59,770 nt of DNA, taken from the NCBI GenBank assembly GCA_004297725.1, contig SCUS01000130.1, forward strand, positions 1-59,770, given 5' to 3'. Below the pieces are notes generated by a model. It ran no database searches. It saw nothing but the letters and a program-made list of their open reading frames with translations, and was not told the DNA's origin. Positions 8,212 to 16,564 of this stretch are shown in pieces. The translations under genes and the position numbers were made by a program. Each line of letters starts with the position of its first letter. Position 1 is the stretch's first letter. The stretch is from Myxococcaceae bacterium. Its GTDB lineage: Bacteria; Myxococcota_A; Polyangia; Polyangiales; Ga0077539.

Positions 8212-8259
8212 CATCCGTCCTTCCGCCCTGACGGCTTAGTAGCATGACGTCCTGACTTC
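8212..8259 (-). promoter_or_regulatory. Octamer array upstream of parA
   Basis: Read on the minus strand, six contiguous octamers: GAAGTCAG, GACGTCAT, GCTACTAA, GCCGTCAG, GGCGGAAG, GACGGATG, ending 2 nt before the parA ATG. This is the expected position of the par operon promoter/operator, so it probably mediates autorepression by the RHH protein and may also act as centromere. Confidence 0.65.
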
Positions 8260-8293
8260 ATTCCATCCCAAAAGATCCATAGGCGAGAGAGCC

Positions 8294-8734
8294 GTGCAAC
8301 GGCTGGGGCGCGCGGGCCTTGAAGCGGTTGGCCGGGCGAGCGGACGCGCCCTTCGGCCGATGAAGGGCTACAAGCGCGCGATGGACTTCCAGGGGGAGTC
8401 CGTCCACCCGGTGCAGTTCCACGGCATCGAGCTGAAGCCCTGGGCCGCGAAGGTCGCCGAACTCGTGCTCTGGATCGGGTACCTCCAGTGGCAGGTCACC
8501 GCCGGCCGGTTCCAGGCGATGCGCGAGCCGCTGATCCAGGATCTGCATCACATCGAGTGCCGCGACGCCCTCATCACCTGGAAGAAGGCGGAGGCGGTCG
8601 TGGACGAGAACGGCGAGCCCGTCCGCCGCCCAGGCCGTGACGCGCCTCGAGGACGACGAGGGTCAAGAGGTCTGGGCGGCGCGCGCCTGACGGCCGACGG
8701 ACGGAGAACGTTCGCGTCGGCCACGCCCGGCTGA
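8294..8734 (+). pseudogene. Fragment of a large DNA methyltransferase
   Basis: Only an internal piece of a long class I SAM-dependent DNA methyltransferase survives (about 8355-8640). The segment VQFHGIELKPWAAKVAELVL followed by WIGYLQWQ and IECRDALITWKKAEAVVDENG is characteristic of the >900-aa adenine methyltransferases of restriction and defence systems (MmeI/PglX-like). The SAM-binding N-terminus, the NPP(Y/F) motif and the C-terminal recognition part are missing, and downstream sequence loses coding character. It is a relic of a lost defence module inserted next to the par operon. Confidence 0.7.
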
Positions 8735-9035
8735 ATGGGCGGTTGACGCCGACGTATCGGGTGCGTGGATCGCTGCACCGGATCGCTGCCGCAGCCGTGG
8801 AAGAGCGCCACCTCGACGCCGGTCCGCGGCGCGGAAAGTCGGCGCGGAGCTCCTGGCGTGCCAGGCTGCGCCCCACCGCAATGCGACCGAATCTTGACTG
8901 GGCCGCTGGCGCACCAACTGACACGGGCGACGCCGCAGCGACCGACGCCGAGCGGGTCCCGTCCGGGCGGCCGAGGTCCGTCGGATCAACGAGGCGGCAT
9001 GTGACGAGCCGTGCGCTCGGCGCGCAGGTCGCGCA

Positions 9036-11588
9036 GTGACCCGCACCTCGCAGGCGCGGCGCGCGCCGCTCGTCGTTGTCGCCCGCGAACCGCGTTCGCG
9101 CCGGGACAGTGAGGAGCGCGAGCGCCTCGCGGAGATCGTCGCGCACCCCGCGTTCAAGCGGTTCTGCGCGATCGTCACGCCCGCCGTCGCGAGCACCAAC
9201 GTGCTTTGGGGCGAGAGGGGGGACGGGTTGTACTTGGGGCGTCCCGCCGCCCAGAAGGCCATTCCGCACGCGGCCGCCCTCGCCGCGCACCTGCTCGCCG
9301 GCGACCTCGGCTGCGCGGTCTCCCTGGAGGGGTGCAAGCGCGACCGGGTGCGCGGGGTCGGGTTCTCCTACCGCGACGACGCCGAGACCTCGCGCGTGGC
9401 GATCCATCTGGCCGACCGCTTCTGTGGGTACGAGCCCGCGGAGATCGTCGGCCGGCTCGCCGCGCGCGTGGGGCACGCCCGACTCCTGGTCACGTCGAGC
9501 GGCGACCCCAGGGGGGGCTACGTCTGCCACCTCCGCGTTCCGCCCATGGGGCTCGTCGCGGCGCGGGGCGGCGTGGCCACGCTGCTGGACGCGATCGGCT
9601 TTGCGCCGCGGTCCGGGGTCATCGAGGTCCACCCGGCGTCGCGCCCCGGCCTGCTGCCGTTCGGCCTCGGCGGGCGCGAGTTCTTCCACGCGCCTACGCT
9701 CGAGGCCGGCGGCGAGTGGGGCGCCTTCGCGCTCATCGAGCACCTGCTGGAGCTGGAGCCGCTCGACCTCGAAGGGGCCCGGCCCGCGACGGCGCGGCGC
9801 GGGACCTCGGGTGCCGCGGAAGCGCCCGGCCGCCCGGCACCTGTTCCCGGAACCTCGCCCCTCGCGACCTATCTCCGGCTGGTCAGCTCCGGGGTCGCCA
9901 TCGTCTCCGTCCAGCCCTCGGAACTCCCGCGGAGCCCGACGGGCGGCTGGGAGTGGCGCGCGTCGCGCGCGGCACTCGACCGCACCGTCGAGACCCACCT
10001 GCACGTCTCCGCGACGGAGCAACCCGCCCGGATCGGGCGCCGCCTCATCAACGCGGTGGGTCTGTCGTATCGAGCCGACGCCGTCATCGACCGCGGGACC
10101 ATCGACCTCGACGGGCAGCACGGGTACGGCCCCGCGACGGTCGTCGCCCGGCTCGCCGCCCGCGTGGGCCGCGAGCGTTTGCTCGTGACGTCCAGCAGCG
10201 GCCGCGCGGGGCGCTACCACTGCCATGTCCGCTTCCCGCCCATGCCCATCGCTGCTGCGCGTGCGGCGCTTTCCGCGCTGCTCGTCGAGGCAGGATTCCC
10301 CAAGCAGTCGGGCGCGGCCGAGGTCTTTCCCGGTCGGAGCAACTGCCGTCTGCCGTTCGGCCTGGGCGGGTGCGATCTGTTCGAGGGTGATGATCTCCAC
10401 GAGGTCAGCCGGCGGCCGTGGCAGGACCTCACCGCGCGCCTCGATTCCCTGCCGCGTCTGGACCTCTCGCGCTGGACGCGCCGTGGGGCCGACGCGCGAC
10501 CGGCGCCGAAGTCGCCTCGAGCGAACAGCCCCGCGCCCGTGAACCGCGGGCCGGATGCGGAGGCCAGGGCCAAGATCGCCCGCTGGTGGCGCGAGGGGGT
10601 CCAGCGCAGCGAGCGGAACGACGCGCTGTTCGCCCTCGCCCGCGACTGCAAGCGTCTCGGCCTCCCCAAGGGCGAGGCCCTCCACAAGATGCAGCATTGG
10701 ATCGACGACGGGGGCCTCGAGAAGAGCGCCGAGGCGCGGCGGCCGCGCGGGCTCGCCCGACAGCGCGACGACGTCGTCCCCGACGTCGTCGCGCGGGCGT
10801 ACGCCCGTCCCCTGAGCCGCGTCGAGCCCGTCGGGCCCGTCAACCTCACCCAGGGGGAGATCGCCTACGCGGTCGCGCTCGCCAAGGTCCGTTGCCGCGC
10901 GGCTTTTCCCGAGAAACGCTTCCGCACGGCCGTCGCCCACGCGGTCGTGCTCCTGCTCGATGTGCTTCCTCGGTTCAAGGGCGCCTGGCAGCAGCGAAAG
11001 GACGAGGTCAGGCTCAGCCGGGACGACTGGACCCGCACGTTGGGCCGACGGGCTGGAGGGTACGCAGACGTCCGCGAGGCGCTGCGCCTCTTCACCCCCA
11101 GCGCCCCCTACGTGATCGATGAATGCCCCTACACCTGGCGCCTGCTCGAGGCGTTCCCCTTCGAGGAGAGCGAGCCCGCGCACCCCCTGGTCGTGACCCG
11201 TCCGCCTCGCGCGCCGAAGACGGCGGAGACGGCGGAGACGACGGAGACCGCGAAGAAGAAGAAGAAGTGGAGAGCGGCGTGGGTCATGGCAGCAGCGGAG
11301 AGGGTGGCCGCGCGGTCGAGGCGCGCCGCGGAGAGGGCGGGGGTCGAAGTACGGGAGGAGGCCAGGATCGACTCCGTCAGGGTGACCCCCTCGGACGCAG
11401 TCGGCGCGACTACCGACACAAGCGGACTCGCCGCCGCGACCGGGTGGACCCCCGATGAGCGCCTCAGGGGCCCCGTTAGCGCCCGCCCGGGCGCCCGACC
11501 GGGCCCTCGCTCCCTGCGGGGAGGCGGGTGCCCGCAAGGCACCACCGTGGGGCTCGGGGGGCCTCCTCGTCGTTCGACAGGCGCCTAG
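9036..11588 (+). CDS. Replication-associated protein with two tandem AEP primase-like domains
   Basis: Encodes 850 aa from GTG 9036. Two homologous segments (about residues 100-245 and 335-450) share SYR-D, IxLx(D/G), LAARVG-RLLVTSS, CH-R-PPM, E-V-P and LPFGLGG motifs. The second keeps an archaeo-eukaryotic primase-like set: D357-x-D359, the RYHCH segment near 393-397 and EVFP near 429. The first has IHLAD and YVCH instead, so it looks catalytically degenerate. A helical segment (about 505-560, ERNDALFALARDCKRLGLPK) resembles PriCT-type primase C-termini. The tail is Lys/Arg-rich. It probably primes plasmid replication or acts in DNA repair. Its stop overlaps the convergent gene's stop. Confidence 0.6.
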   Translation: MTRTSQARRAPLVVVAREPRSRRDSEERERLAEIVAHPAFKRFCAIVTPAVASTNVLWGERGDGLYLGRPAAQKAIPHAAALAAHLLAGDLGCAVSLEGCKRDRVRGVGFSYRDDAETSRVAIHLADRFCGYEPAEIVGRLAARVGHARLLVTSSGDPRGGYVCHLRVPPMGLVAARGGVATLLDAIGFAPRSGVIEVHPASRPGLLPFGLGGREFFHAPTLEAGGEWGAFALIEHLLELEPLDLEGARPATARRGTSGAAEAPGRPAPVPGTSPLATYLRLVSSGVAIVSVQPSELPRSPTGGWEWRASRAALDRTVETHLHVSATEQPARIGRRLINAVGLSYRADAVIDRGTIDLDGQHGYGPATVVARLAARVGRERLLVTSSSGRAGRYHCHVRFPPMPIAAARAALSALLVEAGFPKQSGAAEVFPGRSNCRLPFGLGGCDLFEGDDLHEVSRRPWQDLTARLDSLPRLDLSRWTRRGADARPAPKSPRANSPAPVNRGPDAEARAKIARWWREGVQRSERNDALFALARDCKRLGLPKGEALHKMQHWIDDGGLEKSAEARRPRGLARQRDDVVPDVVARAYARPLSRVEPVGPVNLTQGEIAYAVALAKVRCRAAFPEKRFRTAVAHAVVLLLDVLPRFKGAWQQRKDEVRLSRDDWTRTLGRRAGGYADVREALRLFTPSAPYVIDECPYTWRLLEAFPFEESEPAHPLVVTRPPRAPKTAETAETTETAKKKKKWRAAWVMAAAERVAARSRRAAERAGVEVREEARIDSVRVTPSDAVGATTDTSGLAAATGWTPDERLRGPVSARPGARPGPRSLRGGGCPQGTTVGLGGPPRRSTGA

Positions 11589-12079
11589 CGCTTTCGGCGG
11601 GGCGTTCCCGGGACGACGGGCCCCGAGGGCCCGAACAGCTCCGGTTGCTCGACGGACGCCCGCTGGCGGCTCGGTCGGGCAGGGCGTTGCGGCGCGGGGC
11701 CGACGGGGGCTGGCGCCCAGGGAGGGGAGAGTGGCTCTTGGGGGGCGCCGAGTTCCGGCTCACGGAGGCGCTCATCCCGCGGTCGTAGGAACACCACCCC
11801 CGCCCGGGGGGTGAGCACGTCGGGCTCTTCGTCCACCCGCGCCCGTCCGGCCAGACACTCCCGCTCCGCGGCCGCCGCGAGCTCGCTGGCGATGTGGGCC
11901 TGGTACGAGCGCGCGCGCCGCAGCTGGGTGACGAGGTCGGCGAGCTCGGGCCGCAGCTCGACGAGGCGGACGACGCGCGGGTGGGCGCAGTCCGGGGCGA
12001 GCTCCGCGGGTTCGGTCGAGCCGCAGCGGAGGCACACCTCCACCGTGGTCGTGATCGGGCGAACGCGCGGGTCAGTCAC
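11585..12079 (-). CDS. Small zinc-ribbon-like hypothetical protein
   Basis: Encodes 164 aa from GTG 12079 (an upstream frame to 12172 runs into the 44-bp palindrome and is unlikely). CLRCG near residue 16 followed by CAH about 12 residues later could bind zinc. A helical Arg/Glu segment follows (LVTQLRRARSYQAHIASELA), then a Pro-rich tail. The stop codon overlaps that of the primase-like gene by 3 bases on the opposite strand. Function unknown. Confidence 0.5.
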   Translation of the reverse strand: MTDPRVRPITTTVEVCLRCGSTEPAELAPDCAHPRVVRLVELRPELADLVTQLRRARSYQAHIASELAAAAERECLAGRARVDEEPDVLTPRAGVVFLRPRDERLREPELGAPQEPLSPPWAPAPVGPAPQRPARPSRQRASVEQPELFGPSGPVVPGTPRRKR

Positions 12080-12106
12080 CCGACGAGGGTAGCCCCGTAG
12101 GATTTG

Positions 12107-12150
12107 ACCGTCACCTCTTCGGCGCGGCGCCGCGCCGAAGAGGTGACGGT
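12107..12150. terminator. 44-bp perfect palindrome
   Basis: Positions 12107-12128 are exactly reverse-complementary to 12129-12150 with no loop, an uninterrupted 44-bp palindrome with ACCGTCACCTCTTCGG as its outer part. It lies between two minus-strand genes. It could work as a bidirectional terminator hairpin, but there is no T-run; it could instead be a cruciform, a resolution site or a dimeric regulator site. Confidence 0.6.
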
Positions 12151-12245
12151 TGCGATGGCCACCATTCGACAACCCGCAGCCAAAACGCTGCGCCGAGATT
12201 CATGAGTGGTTCCGAGGGGGTTAGCTCCTCGGACGACGCACTCTC

Positions 12246-12854
12246 CTACTCCCAACCCGAAGGGGGCCCGAGCCCCCGCCCTGCTCCGGCGTTTCGGCGT
12301 CCCATCCCCAAGAGGAGGCCCCCCTCTCGTCGTTGTAAGACTGCGGAGCATAGGCCCGGAAGACGACCATAGGCCCGGAAGACGACGCCACCACGGCGGG
12401 AGGGGCGACCGCCGTGGCGGGACCCCCCGCGGCCGGGCGTGCGCGAGCGGCGCGTGGTGGTGGGCGTGAGGCTCCCCGGCTGGTCGGCGGAGCCGTGCGT
12501 GTGCCGGCGGTGCTCGTCGCGGGCGTGGTCGAGCGCCTCGTGGGTGTGGCCGTGCCGCTCGCGCAGGAGCGGCCCGCCGCACGCGGCCATCACGGCCATC
12601 ACGGCCATCGCGAGCCCGTCGGACCCTCCGAGGCGCTCGCCCGTGAGGGCGGTCGCGGCCGGCGCGCCTAGGAACGGTGCCGTGGCCAAGCACGCCGCCT
12701 CGCACGCGGCGCCCACGAGCCCCAGCGCGTATGGGTCGAGGACCGCGCTCGCGCCGTAGCTCGTGCTCCCCAGGGCGGGCCGCCGCGGTGATGCGGGCGA
12801 GGGGAGCCGCCCCGCGACGCCGCCGGCCACGACGAGCACCGCCGGCACACGCAC
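12246..12854 (-). CDS. Hypothetical hydrophobic protein with His-rich segment
   Basis: Encodes up to 202 aa from GTG 12854. N-terminal hydrophobic segment (MRVPAVLVVAGGVAG), a second hydrophobic part (LGLVGAACEAACLATAPFLG, then MAVMAVMAACGG), then a His-rich region (RHGHTHEALDHARDEHRRHT) that could bind metal. The C-terminal ~60 residues cross two repeat elements and may not be genuine. Both the start region and the His-rich end lie in the arms of a long inverted repeat, so the coding sequence between them may be invertible. No family recognised. Confidence 0.45.
   Translation of the reverse strand: MRVPAVLVVAGGVAGRLPSPASPRRPALGSTSYGASAVLDPYALGLVGAACEAACLATAPFLGAPAATALTGERLGGSDGLAMAVMAVMAACGGPLLRERHGHTHEALDHARDEHRRHTHGSADQPGSLTPTTTRRSRTPGRGGSRHGGRPSRRGGVVFRAYGRLPGLCSAVLQRREGGLLLGMGRRNAGAGRGLGPPSGWE
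12349..12386 (+). repeat. 19-bp tandem duplication
   Basis: CATAGGCCCGGAAGACGAC occurs twice, exactly, at 12349-12367 and 12368-12386. It is followed by a stem (CCACGGCGG at 12391, CCGCCGTGG at 12409, 9-nt loop) that may act as a terminator. Confidence 0.7.
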
Positions 12855-12880
12855 GGCTCCGCCGACCAGCCGGGGGAGCC
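12470..12880. repeat. 50-bp inverted repeats flanking a 310-bp segment
   Basis: The left arm 12470-12519 and right arm 12830-12880 are reverse complements, identical except for one extra G in a G-run on the right. They enclose 12520-12829. Each arm, read inward, begins the same coding frame (GTG CGT GTG CCG..., MRVPAVLV). The arrangement fits an invertible segment or a MITE-like insertion with terminal repeats; no flanking target duplication was found. Confidence 0.7.
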
Positions 12881-12939
12881 CGCACGATCGCCGCCGCGTG
12901 ATCTGACCGACCGCGCCGGGGGTGCGGCTCTACGCGCCG

Positions 12940-13872
12940 CTAGAAGGTCCCGGCGACCGACAGGTGACTCGGCCCGAGGTTCAAGCTGATCGTCCGGGCG
13001 GGGGCCACGTCGCTCCGGTTGCTCGGCTGGATCAGCCCCAGCAGGCTCACGCCGAGGCCGCCGAGGTAGAGGCCGTTCCAGGTGGCGCAGTCCCCCTCGA
13101 AGTTGAAGAGGCCGCAGCCGGACGCCGCGGTGAGGACGAGGCCGGTCACTACCCCCACCAGGCCGGTCACCCGGGCGACGTCGGCCCAGACGTAGTGGCG
13201 CAGCTCGATCGACACGCGCCGGACCGTCCCGACGCCCCCGCCCGTCCGCACCTCGTGCGAGCCGTACCCCAGGAAGGTGCCGCCGAAGCCCCGCGACGCC
13301 GAGAAGATCCACAGCCGATCCGCCGGGAGTTCGACGGTGCAGTGCCCCTCGCACACGCGCGCGCTGTCCAACTCCTCGTTGGCCGGGCGGACCCTGATCT
13401 CGGTGTCCTCGGGGACCACGCTCACCTCGAAGCGAGCGTACCGGCCGCCGGGCTCGGAGAAGGGGCGGACGGCCGCGCCAGCCGGCGCTTCGACGCGCTC
13501 GGCCACGGACGGGGACGCCGCCGGTACCGGGCGGGCGGGGGACGCCGCCGGCGCGGCGGCGGCCGTCGGGGGCGGGGAGTCCGGGTCCACCTGCGCCCAG
13601 GGGACGTTCCGATTCTGCCCGTTCGCCAGGAGGATGGTGACGTGGTCTCCGGGGACCCACTCGACCACGGTGCCCCGCAGAAATCCCCCTCCCCGGAGGC
13701 GCAGCGTCTCCACGGTCTGGGCGAGTGAAGGGGCCGACCACCCCAGGCTGGCGAGCAGAATCCAGGCGGCCCGCGCCGCGCGTCTGGCCGGAGCTTCCGA
13801 CGGCCTCCGCCTCCACCGGCCGCGAGGTGAAACACGGTCGCGTTCGGCGTCCCCTGTCTGCGGGCAGCTCAT
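12940..13872 (-). CDS. Secreted hypothetical protein, myxobacterial
   Basis: Encodes 310 aa if started at ATG 13872; ATG 13896 adds 8 residues. A long basic N-terminus leads to a signal-like hydrophobic stretch (ARAAWILLASLGWSAPSLAQ). Then a small beta domain (LRLRGGGFLRGTVVEWVPGD, VTILLANGQNRNVPW), a Pro/Ala linker, a beta-rich domain containing VCEGHCTVELPADRL, and a C-terminal hydrophobic pair (VTGLVGVVTGLVLTAASG, LGGLGVSLLGLI). This architecture resembles PEGA-like/envelope proteins of myxobacteria; the role is unknown. Confidence 0.7.
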   Translation of the reverse strand: MSCPQTGDAERDRVSPRGRWRRRPSEAPARRAARAAWILLASLGWSAPSLAQTVETLRLRGGGFLRGTVVEWVPGDHVTILLANGQNRNVPWAQVDPDSPPPTAAAAPAASPARPVPAASPSVAERVEAPAGAAVRPFSEPGGRYARFEVSVVPEDTEIRVRPANEELDSARVCEGHCTVELPADRLWIFSASRGFGGTFLGYGSHEVRTGGGVGTVRRVSIELRHYVWADVARVTGLVGVVTGLVLTAASGCGLFNFEGDCATWNGLYLGGLGVSLLGLIQPSNRSDVAPARTISLNLGPSHLSVAGTF

Positions 13873-13952
13873 CGCCGCGACGCTACCCCAGCCCACCCGG
13901 ACACGGGATGCGTTTCCTCGTTGGAGGCGAAAGGCGCCGCGCTGGCGGGCCG

Positions 13953-14509
13953 CGCCCTTCCGCGCGCGGTGCGTTGCGCGTGCGGCTCACCTGTACGCCC
14001 GGGGGGGCGACCGCGATCGACGAGGCGTGGGACCTCGACGGGCTCCCAGGCGCGGCCGATCCGGGTGCGGTCGCCGGGCGCCGTGTCGCCCGACTGGTGG
14101 GGCAGATGCGGCGGCTCGGGTGCCGATGTCCGCTGGACCTCTCGGGCCTGACCGTGGTGCAGCACGCCCTCTCACGGGTGGGACGGTAGGTCGGGCCGAT
14201 GGGGCCGGGCGACGGGCGCGTAGCGCGGCGTCGGCACGAGCGGGCGCCGGCGCCGAGGGCGGTGCTACCGTCCCATCCTCTTGCATGGCCTCCTCCTGAA
14301 CCAGTTCCGCCAGTTCGTCGTCGAGGCCGCCGGCCGCGAGGCGTGGCTCGAGCTCACGCAAGTCGCAAACACCGGCACCGACGCGTACCAGATCAGCGGC
14401 ACCTACCCCGACGCGGATCTCGCCGCCCTCGTCGCCGCGGCCGCGCGCCGCCAGGGGCAGCCCGAGGCGGTCCTTCTGGAGGCGTTCGGCCGCTTCCTCG
14501 TGCCGACCC
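13953..14509 (+). repeat. Duplicated ~550-bp block, copy A
   Basis: This segment is closely similar to 18362-18905. It contains the small protein at 13980 and the first part of the HNOB gene, so the unit was duplicated as a block. Copy A continues into an intact HNOB gene; copy B is cut at the same coding position (VPT). Confidence 0.8.
13980..14189 (+). CDS. Small conserved hypothetical protein, duplicated
   Basis: Encodes 69 aa from GTG 13980. The core TAIDEAWDLDGLPGAADPGA and a VGQMRRLGCRCPLDLSGLTV segment are preserved in the second copy at 18377-18601, with mostly synonymous or conservative changes, which supports it being translated. Two closely spaced cysteines (CRC). Lies 92 bp upstream of the HNOB gene, so possibly functionally linked. 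No family recognised. Confidence 0.45.
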   Translation: MRLTCTPGGATAIDEAWDLDGLPGAADPGAVAGRRVARLVGQMRRLGCRCPLDLSGLTVVQHALSRVGR

Positions 14510-14829
14510 TCCTGCGCGTGTACGGGTCGCTCCTCGACCCGGCGTGGCGGACGCTCGACGTGATCGCCCGGACCGAGGAGACCGTCCACCGGGCGGTGCG
14601 CCTGCGCGACCCGACCGCCTCGCCGCCCGTGCTGGGGGCGAGGCGCGAGGGGGCGGACGTGGTGCTGATCGACTACGCCTCGCCCCGCCGGCTCTGTCCG
14701 GTCGCCGAGGGCATCGCGCGGGGGCTCGCCGAGCACTTCGGCGAGCGGGTCGAGGTCACCCAACCCGCCTGCATGTTGAGGGGAGACCCGCGGTGCGCCA
14801 TCCGTGTACGGACGCTTCTGTCGGCGTAG
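14281..14829 (+). CDS. Heme NO-binding (HNOB/H-NOX-like) domain protein
   Basis: Encodes 182 aa from TTG 14281; the start is set by the family's conserved MHGLLLNQFRQFV opening. Typical HNOB features follow: YPDADLAALVAAAA, LEAFGRFLVPTLLRVY, a histidine in the ETVHRAVR segment as candidate heme ligand, PP near 118, then VLIDYASPRRLCPVAEGIARG, matching the Y-x-S-x-R heme-propionate motif region. Stand-alone H-NOX proteins sense NO or O2 and usually pair with a kinase or cyclase; here only a truncated kinase relic lies nearby (15.9 kb). Function retained or not is uncertain. Confidence 0.8.
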   Translation: MHGLLLNQFRQFVVEAAGREAWLELTQVANTGTDAYQISGTYPDADLAALVAAAARRQGQPEAVLLEAFGRFLVPTLLRVYGSLLDPAWRTLDVIARTEETVHRAVRLRDPTASPPVLGARREGADVVLIDYASPRRLCPVAEGIARGLAEHFGERVEVTQPACMLRGDPRCAIRVRTLLSA

Positions 14830-14929
14830 TGCCGTCCAACGCGCTTTGGCGCCCCGTGACGGAGCGGCCCTGCGTCCCGTCGCCCGTCCCCGCCCAGGAG
14901 CCCCCCAGGGCCCCCTCGAACCCGCCCCA

Positions 14930-15114
14930 CCGGGAGATGCACTCGCTGAAAGCGTAGAGGTCGTCGGGGTGAGTCGTCGGGGCAGACGAGCGTGTGAGCG
15001 CCGCCCTGGAGGGCCGCGGCCAGGTCGAGCTCGGTGTAGTCCGTCCACCGCTGAAGGACGGAGGTCGGAGGTCGGCACCCCGTCGCGGTCGTGGATCCAC
15101 ACGATCAGCGGCAT
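14930..15114 (-). pseudogene. Frameshifted relic of unknown gene
   Basis: From ATG 15114 one frame reads MPLIVWIHDRDGVPTSDLRP and then loses coding character; a shifted frame continues YTELDLAAALQGGAHTLVCP. The sum looks like one ancestral protein broken by a 1-nt indel near 15050. No family recognised. The surrounding stretch 14830-15158 holds no other supported gene. Confidence 0.35.
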
Positions 15115-15157
15115 CGCCTCAGCCAGCTCTCGGGGCCGCGCGCTTGCTGCGCGTCTG

Positions 15158-15421
15158 TCAGGGGTCGCGGTTCTTCGCTGGCGGTCCCGCGCGTCCCGCA
15201 GTCGGGGACGATTCCCGATGGGCCTGGAGGTAGCTCCCGATGGCTAGCGCGAGCGCGTACTCGGTCTCCTCGGCCGTCAGCCGGCCGAGCTCGTCGAAGT
15301 ACAGAAACACCAGGGTGCTGCGGGCCGAGTCGGCGGACACGGGGGTCGTGAGGCCCACCGCCAGGTCGCTCGCGTTGGCCTCCCGTCCGCGGTCCCGCCA
15401 GCGGCTTTCGTTCAGCGGCAT
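15158..15421 (-). CDS. Small hypothetical protein
   Basis: Encodes 87 aa from ATG 15421 (MPLNESRWRDRGREANASDL). A beta-rich centre (SARSTLVFLYFDELGRL) is followed by a helix (EETEYALALAIGSYLQAHRE). Acidic/helical C-terminus. No signal peptide, no recognised family. The gap 15430-15670 shows only a weak minus-strand frame ending MTPRRPRIREAALLTAEATK and is otherwise empty. Confidence 0.45.
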   Translation of the reverse strand: MPLNESRWRDRGREANASDLAVGLTTPVSADSARSTLVFLYFDELGRLTAEETEYALALAIGSYLQAHRESSPTAGRAGPPAKNRDP

Positions 15422-15673
15422 GAATCGGGACTCTCTTACCCCGCCCAGTCGCAATCAAGTTTGGTGGCCTCCGCGGTGAGGAGGGCGGCCTCGCGAATGC
15501 GGGGTCGTCGCGGGGTCATGCCGGGAGCGGCCCCGCAGGACCCCTTCAGAACGATCGGTGGGCCGACGAAGGAGACGTGACCGCTCGACCCACGCCCACC
15601 GTCGCGGGCGCCGATCGAGGGTGGACCCGATGCCACCGGAGACCGCTCTTCGGAGCGGATCCGCCCGCGAGAC

Positions 15674-15925
15674 CTAGCGGATCGGCGGCACGCCGGGGGG
15701 GTGGCTGCTCGGGCGGAGGAGCAGGTCGTCGTCGCCTCCCTCACCCGTCCCCGGGGTGATGCTGATGCGGCTCGCGCGGTCGAACCTCAGCAGGACCTCG
15801 AGCGCGTCGTGCGGCGTGCAGCCGACCCGCCGGGCGACCTCCTCGACCGTCAACGCGCCCCCTTCGACGGCCTTGGTGATGGCCTCACAAAGCCTCTGGC
15901 CCTCCACATTCGCGATCGGCTTCAT
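15674..15925 (-). CDS. Small winged-helix-like protein
   Basis: Encodes 83 aa from ATG 15925, with a strong AAAAGGGGGC ribosome-binding site; the longer frame to 16006 is not needed. Residues about 10-60 (RLCEAITKAVEGGALTVEEV, ARRVGCTPHDALEVLLRFDR) look like a helix-turn-helix or winged helix of the transposase/Dna-binding type, followed by an acidic and Pro-rich tail. Probably a small DNA-binding protein, divergent from the kinase relic. Confidence 0.5.
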   Translation of the reverse strand: MKPIANVEGQRLCEAITKAVEGGALTVEEVARRVGCTPHDALEVLLRFDRASRISITPGTGEGGDDDLLLRPSSHPPGVPPIR

Positions 15926-15964
15926 GCCCCCTTTTCGATACCACAGGTTGCCGCGGTCTGGCGG

Positions 15965-16500
15965 GGCGCGGCGGTGAGGAGGGGCTGGCCGCGGGGTGCG
16001 AGTCATCGCGGGAACAGCTCGTCGTCGCCCTCAAGGAGTCCTCCGCCGCGCCGACCCTCGACGAGTGGAACGGCCTCGCCCGCAGCCTGACGGCGGACCT
16101 CGCCGAGGCCGTCCACGAGCACGGCCGGCGCCGCGAGATCGCGCTGCTCGAGAAGACCGAGGCCGTGGACGTCGTCGATGGCGTGTGGGTCGCGAAGCTG
16201 GCCCGCTCCATCGGGCGGGCCGTCCAGCGGATGAACCGGCTGATGACGGACCTGCACGACCTGTCCCGCTTCGAGGCGGGGCGACCGGGCCTGACCCCGA
16301 CCCGCGAGCGAGCCTCCGACCTGTTGCGCGTGGCCTCCGAGGCCACCCGCCCGCTCGCCGAGGCCAAGTGCGTCGCAATCAGTGTCGAGGTCCGGGCGGA
16401 GGACGCGCTCGTGTGCGACCGCGGGAGGGTCCTCCAGGTGCTCGCCAACCTCCTGGGGAACGCCCTCGACATGGTGGCCGCCATTCTGGAGCAGGCCGAC
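15965..16500 (+). pseudogene. Histidine kinase relic
   Basis: One open frame without a plausible start encodes a kinase core fragment: helix pair ARSIGRAVQRMNRLMTDLHD then LSRFEAGRPGL, and the start of a HATPase domain with N-box-like VLQVLANLLGNALDMV. The phospho-accepting histidine (H-box), the G1/G2 boxes and the sensor part are all absent. It is therefore a truncated, nonfunctional remnant, about 170 codons out of an expected 400 or more. Confidence 0.6.
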
Positions 16501-16564
16501 AGCGCCGCGCAGGGGAGCGCGAGGCCCTCTTGGAGGCCCTGTGGCACGGCTCACTGCAGACACC

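Noticed and set aside
8574..11537. 987-aa minus-strand open frame opposite the primase-like gene
   Set aside because: It is an antisense shadow produced by high GC; the plus strand has the family motifs and internal domain repetition.
14830..15158. Several short minus-strand frames considered as genes
   Set aside because: Each covers only part of the coding-like sequence; together they are better described as one frameshifted relic.
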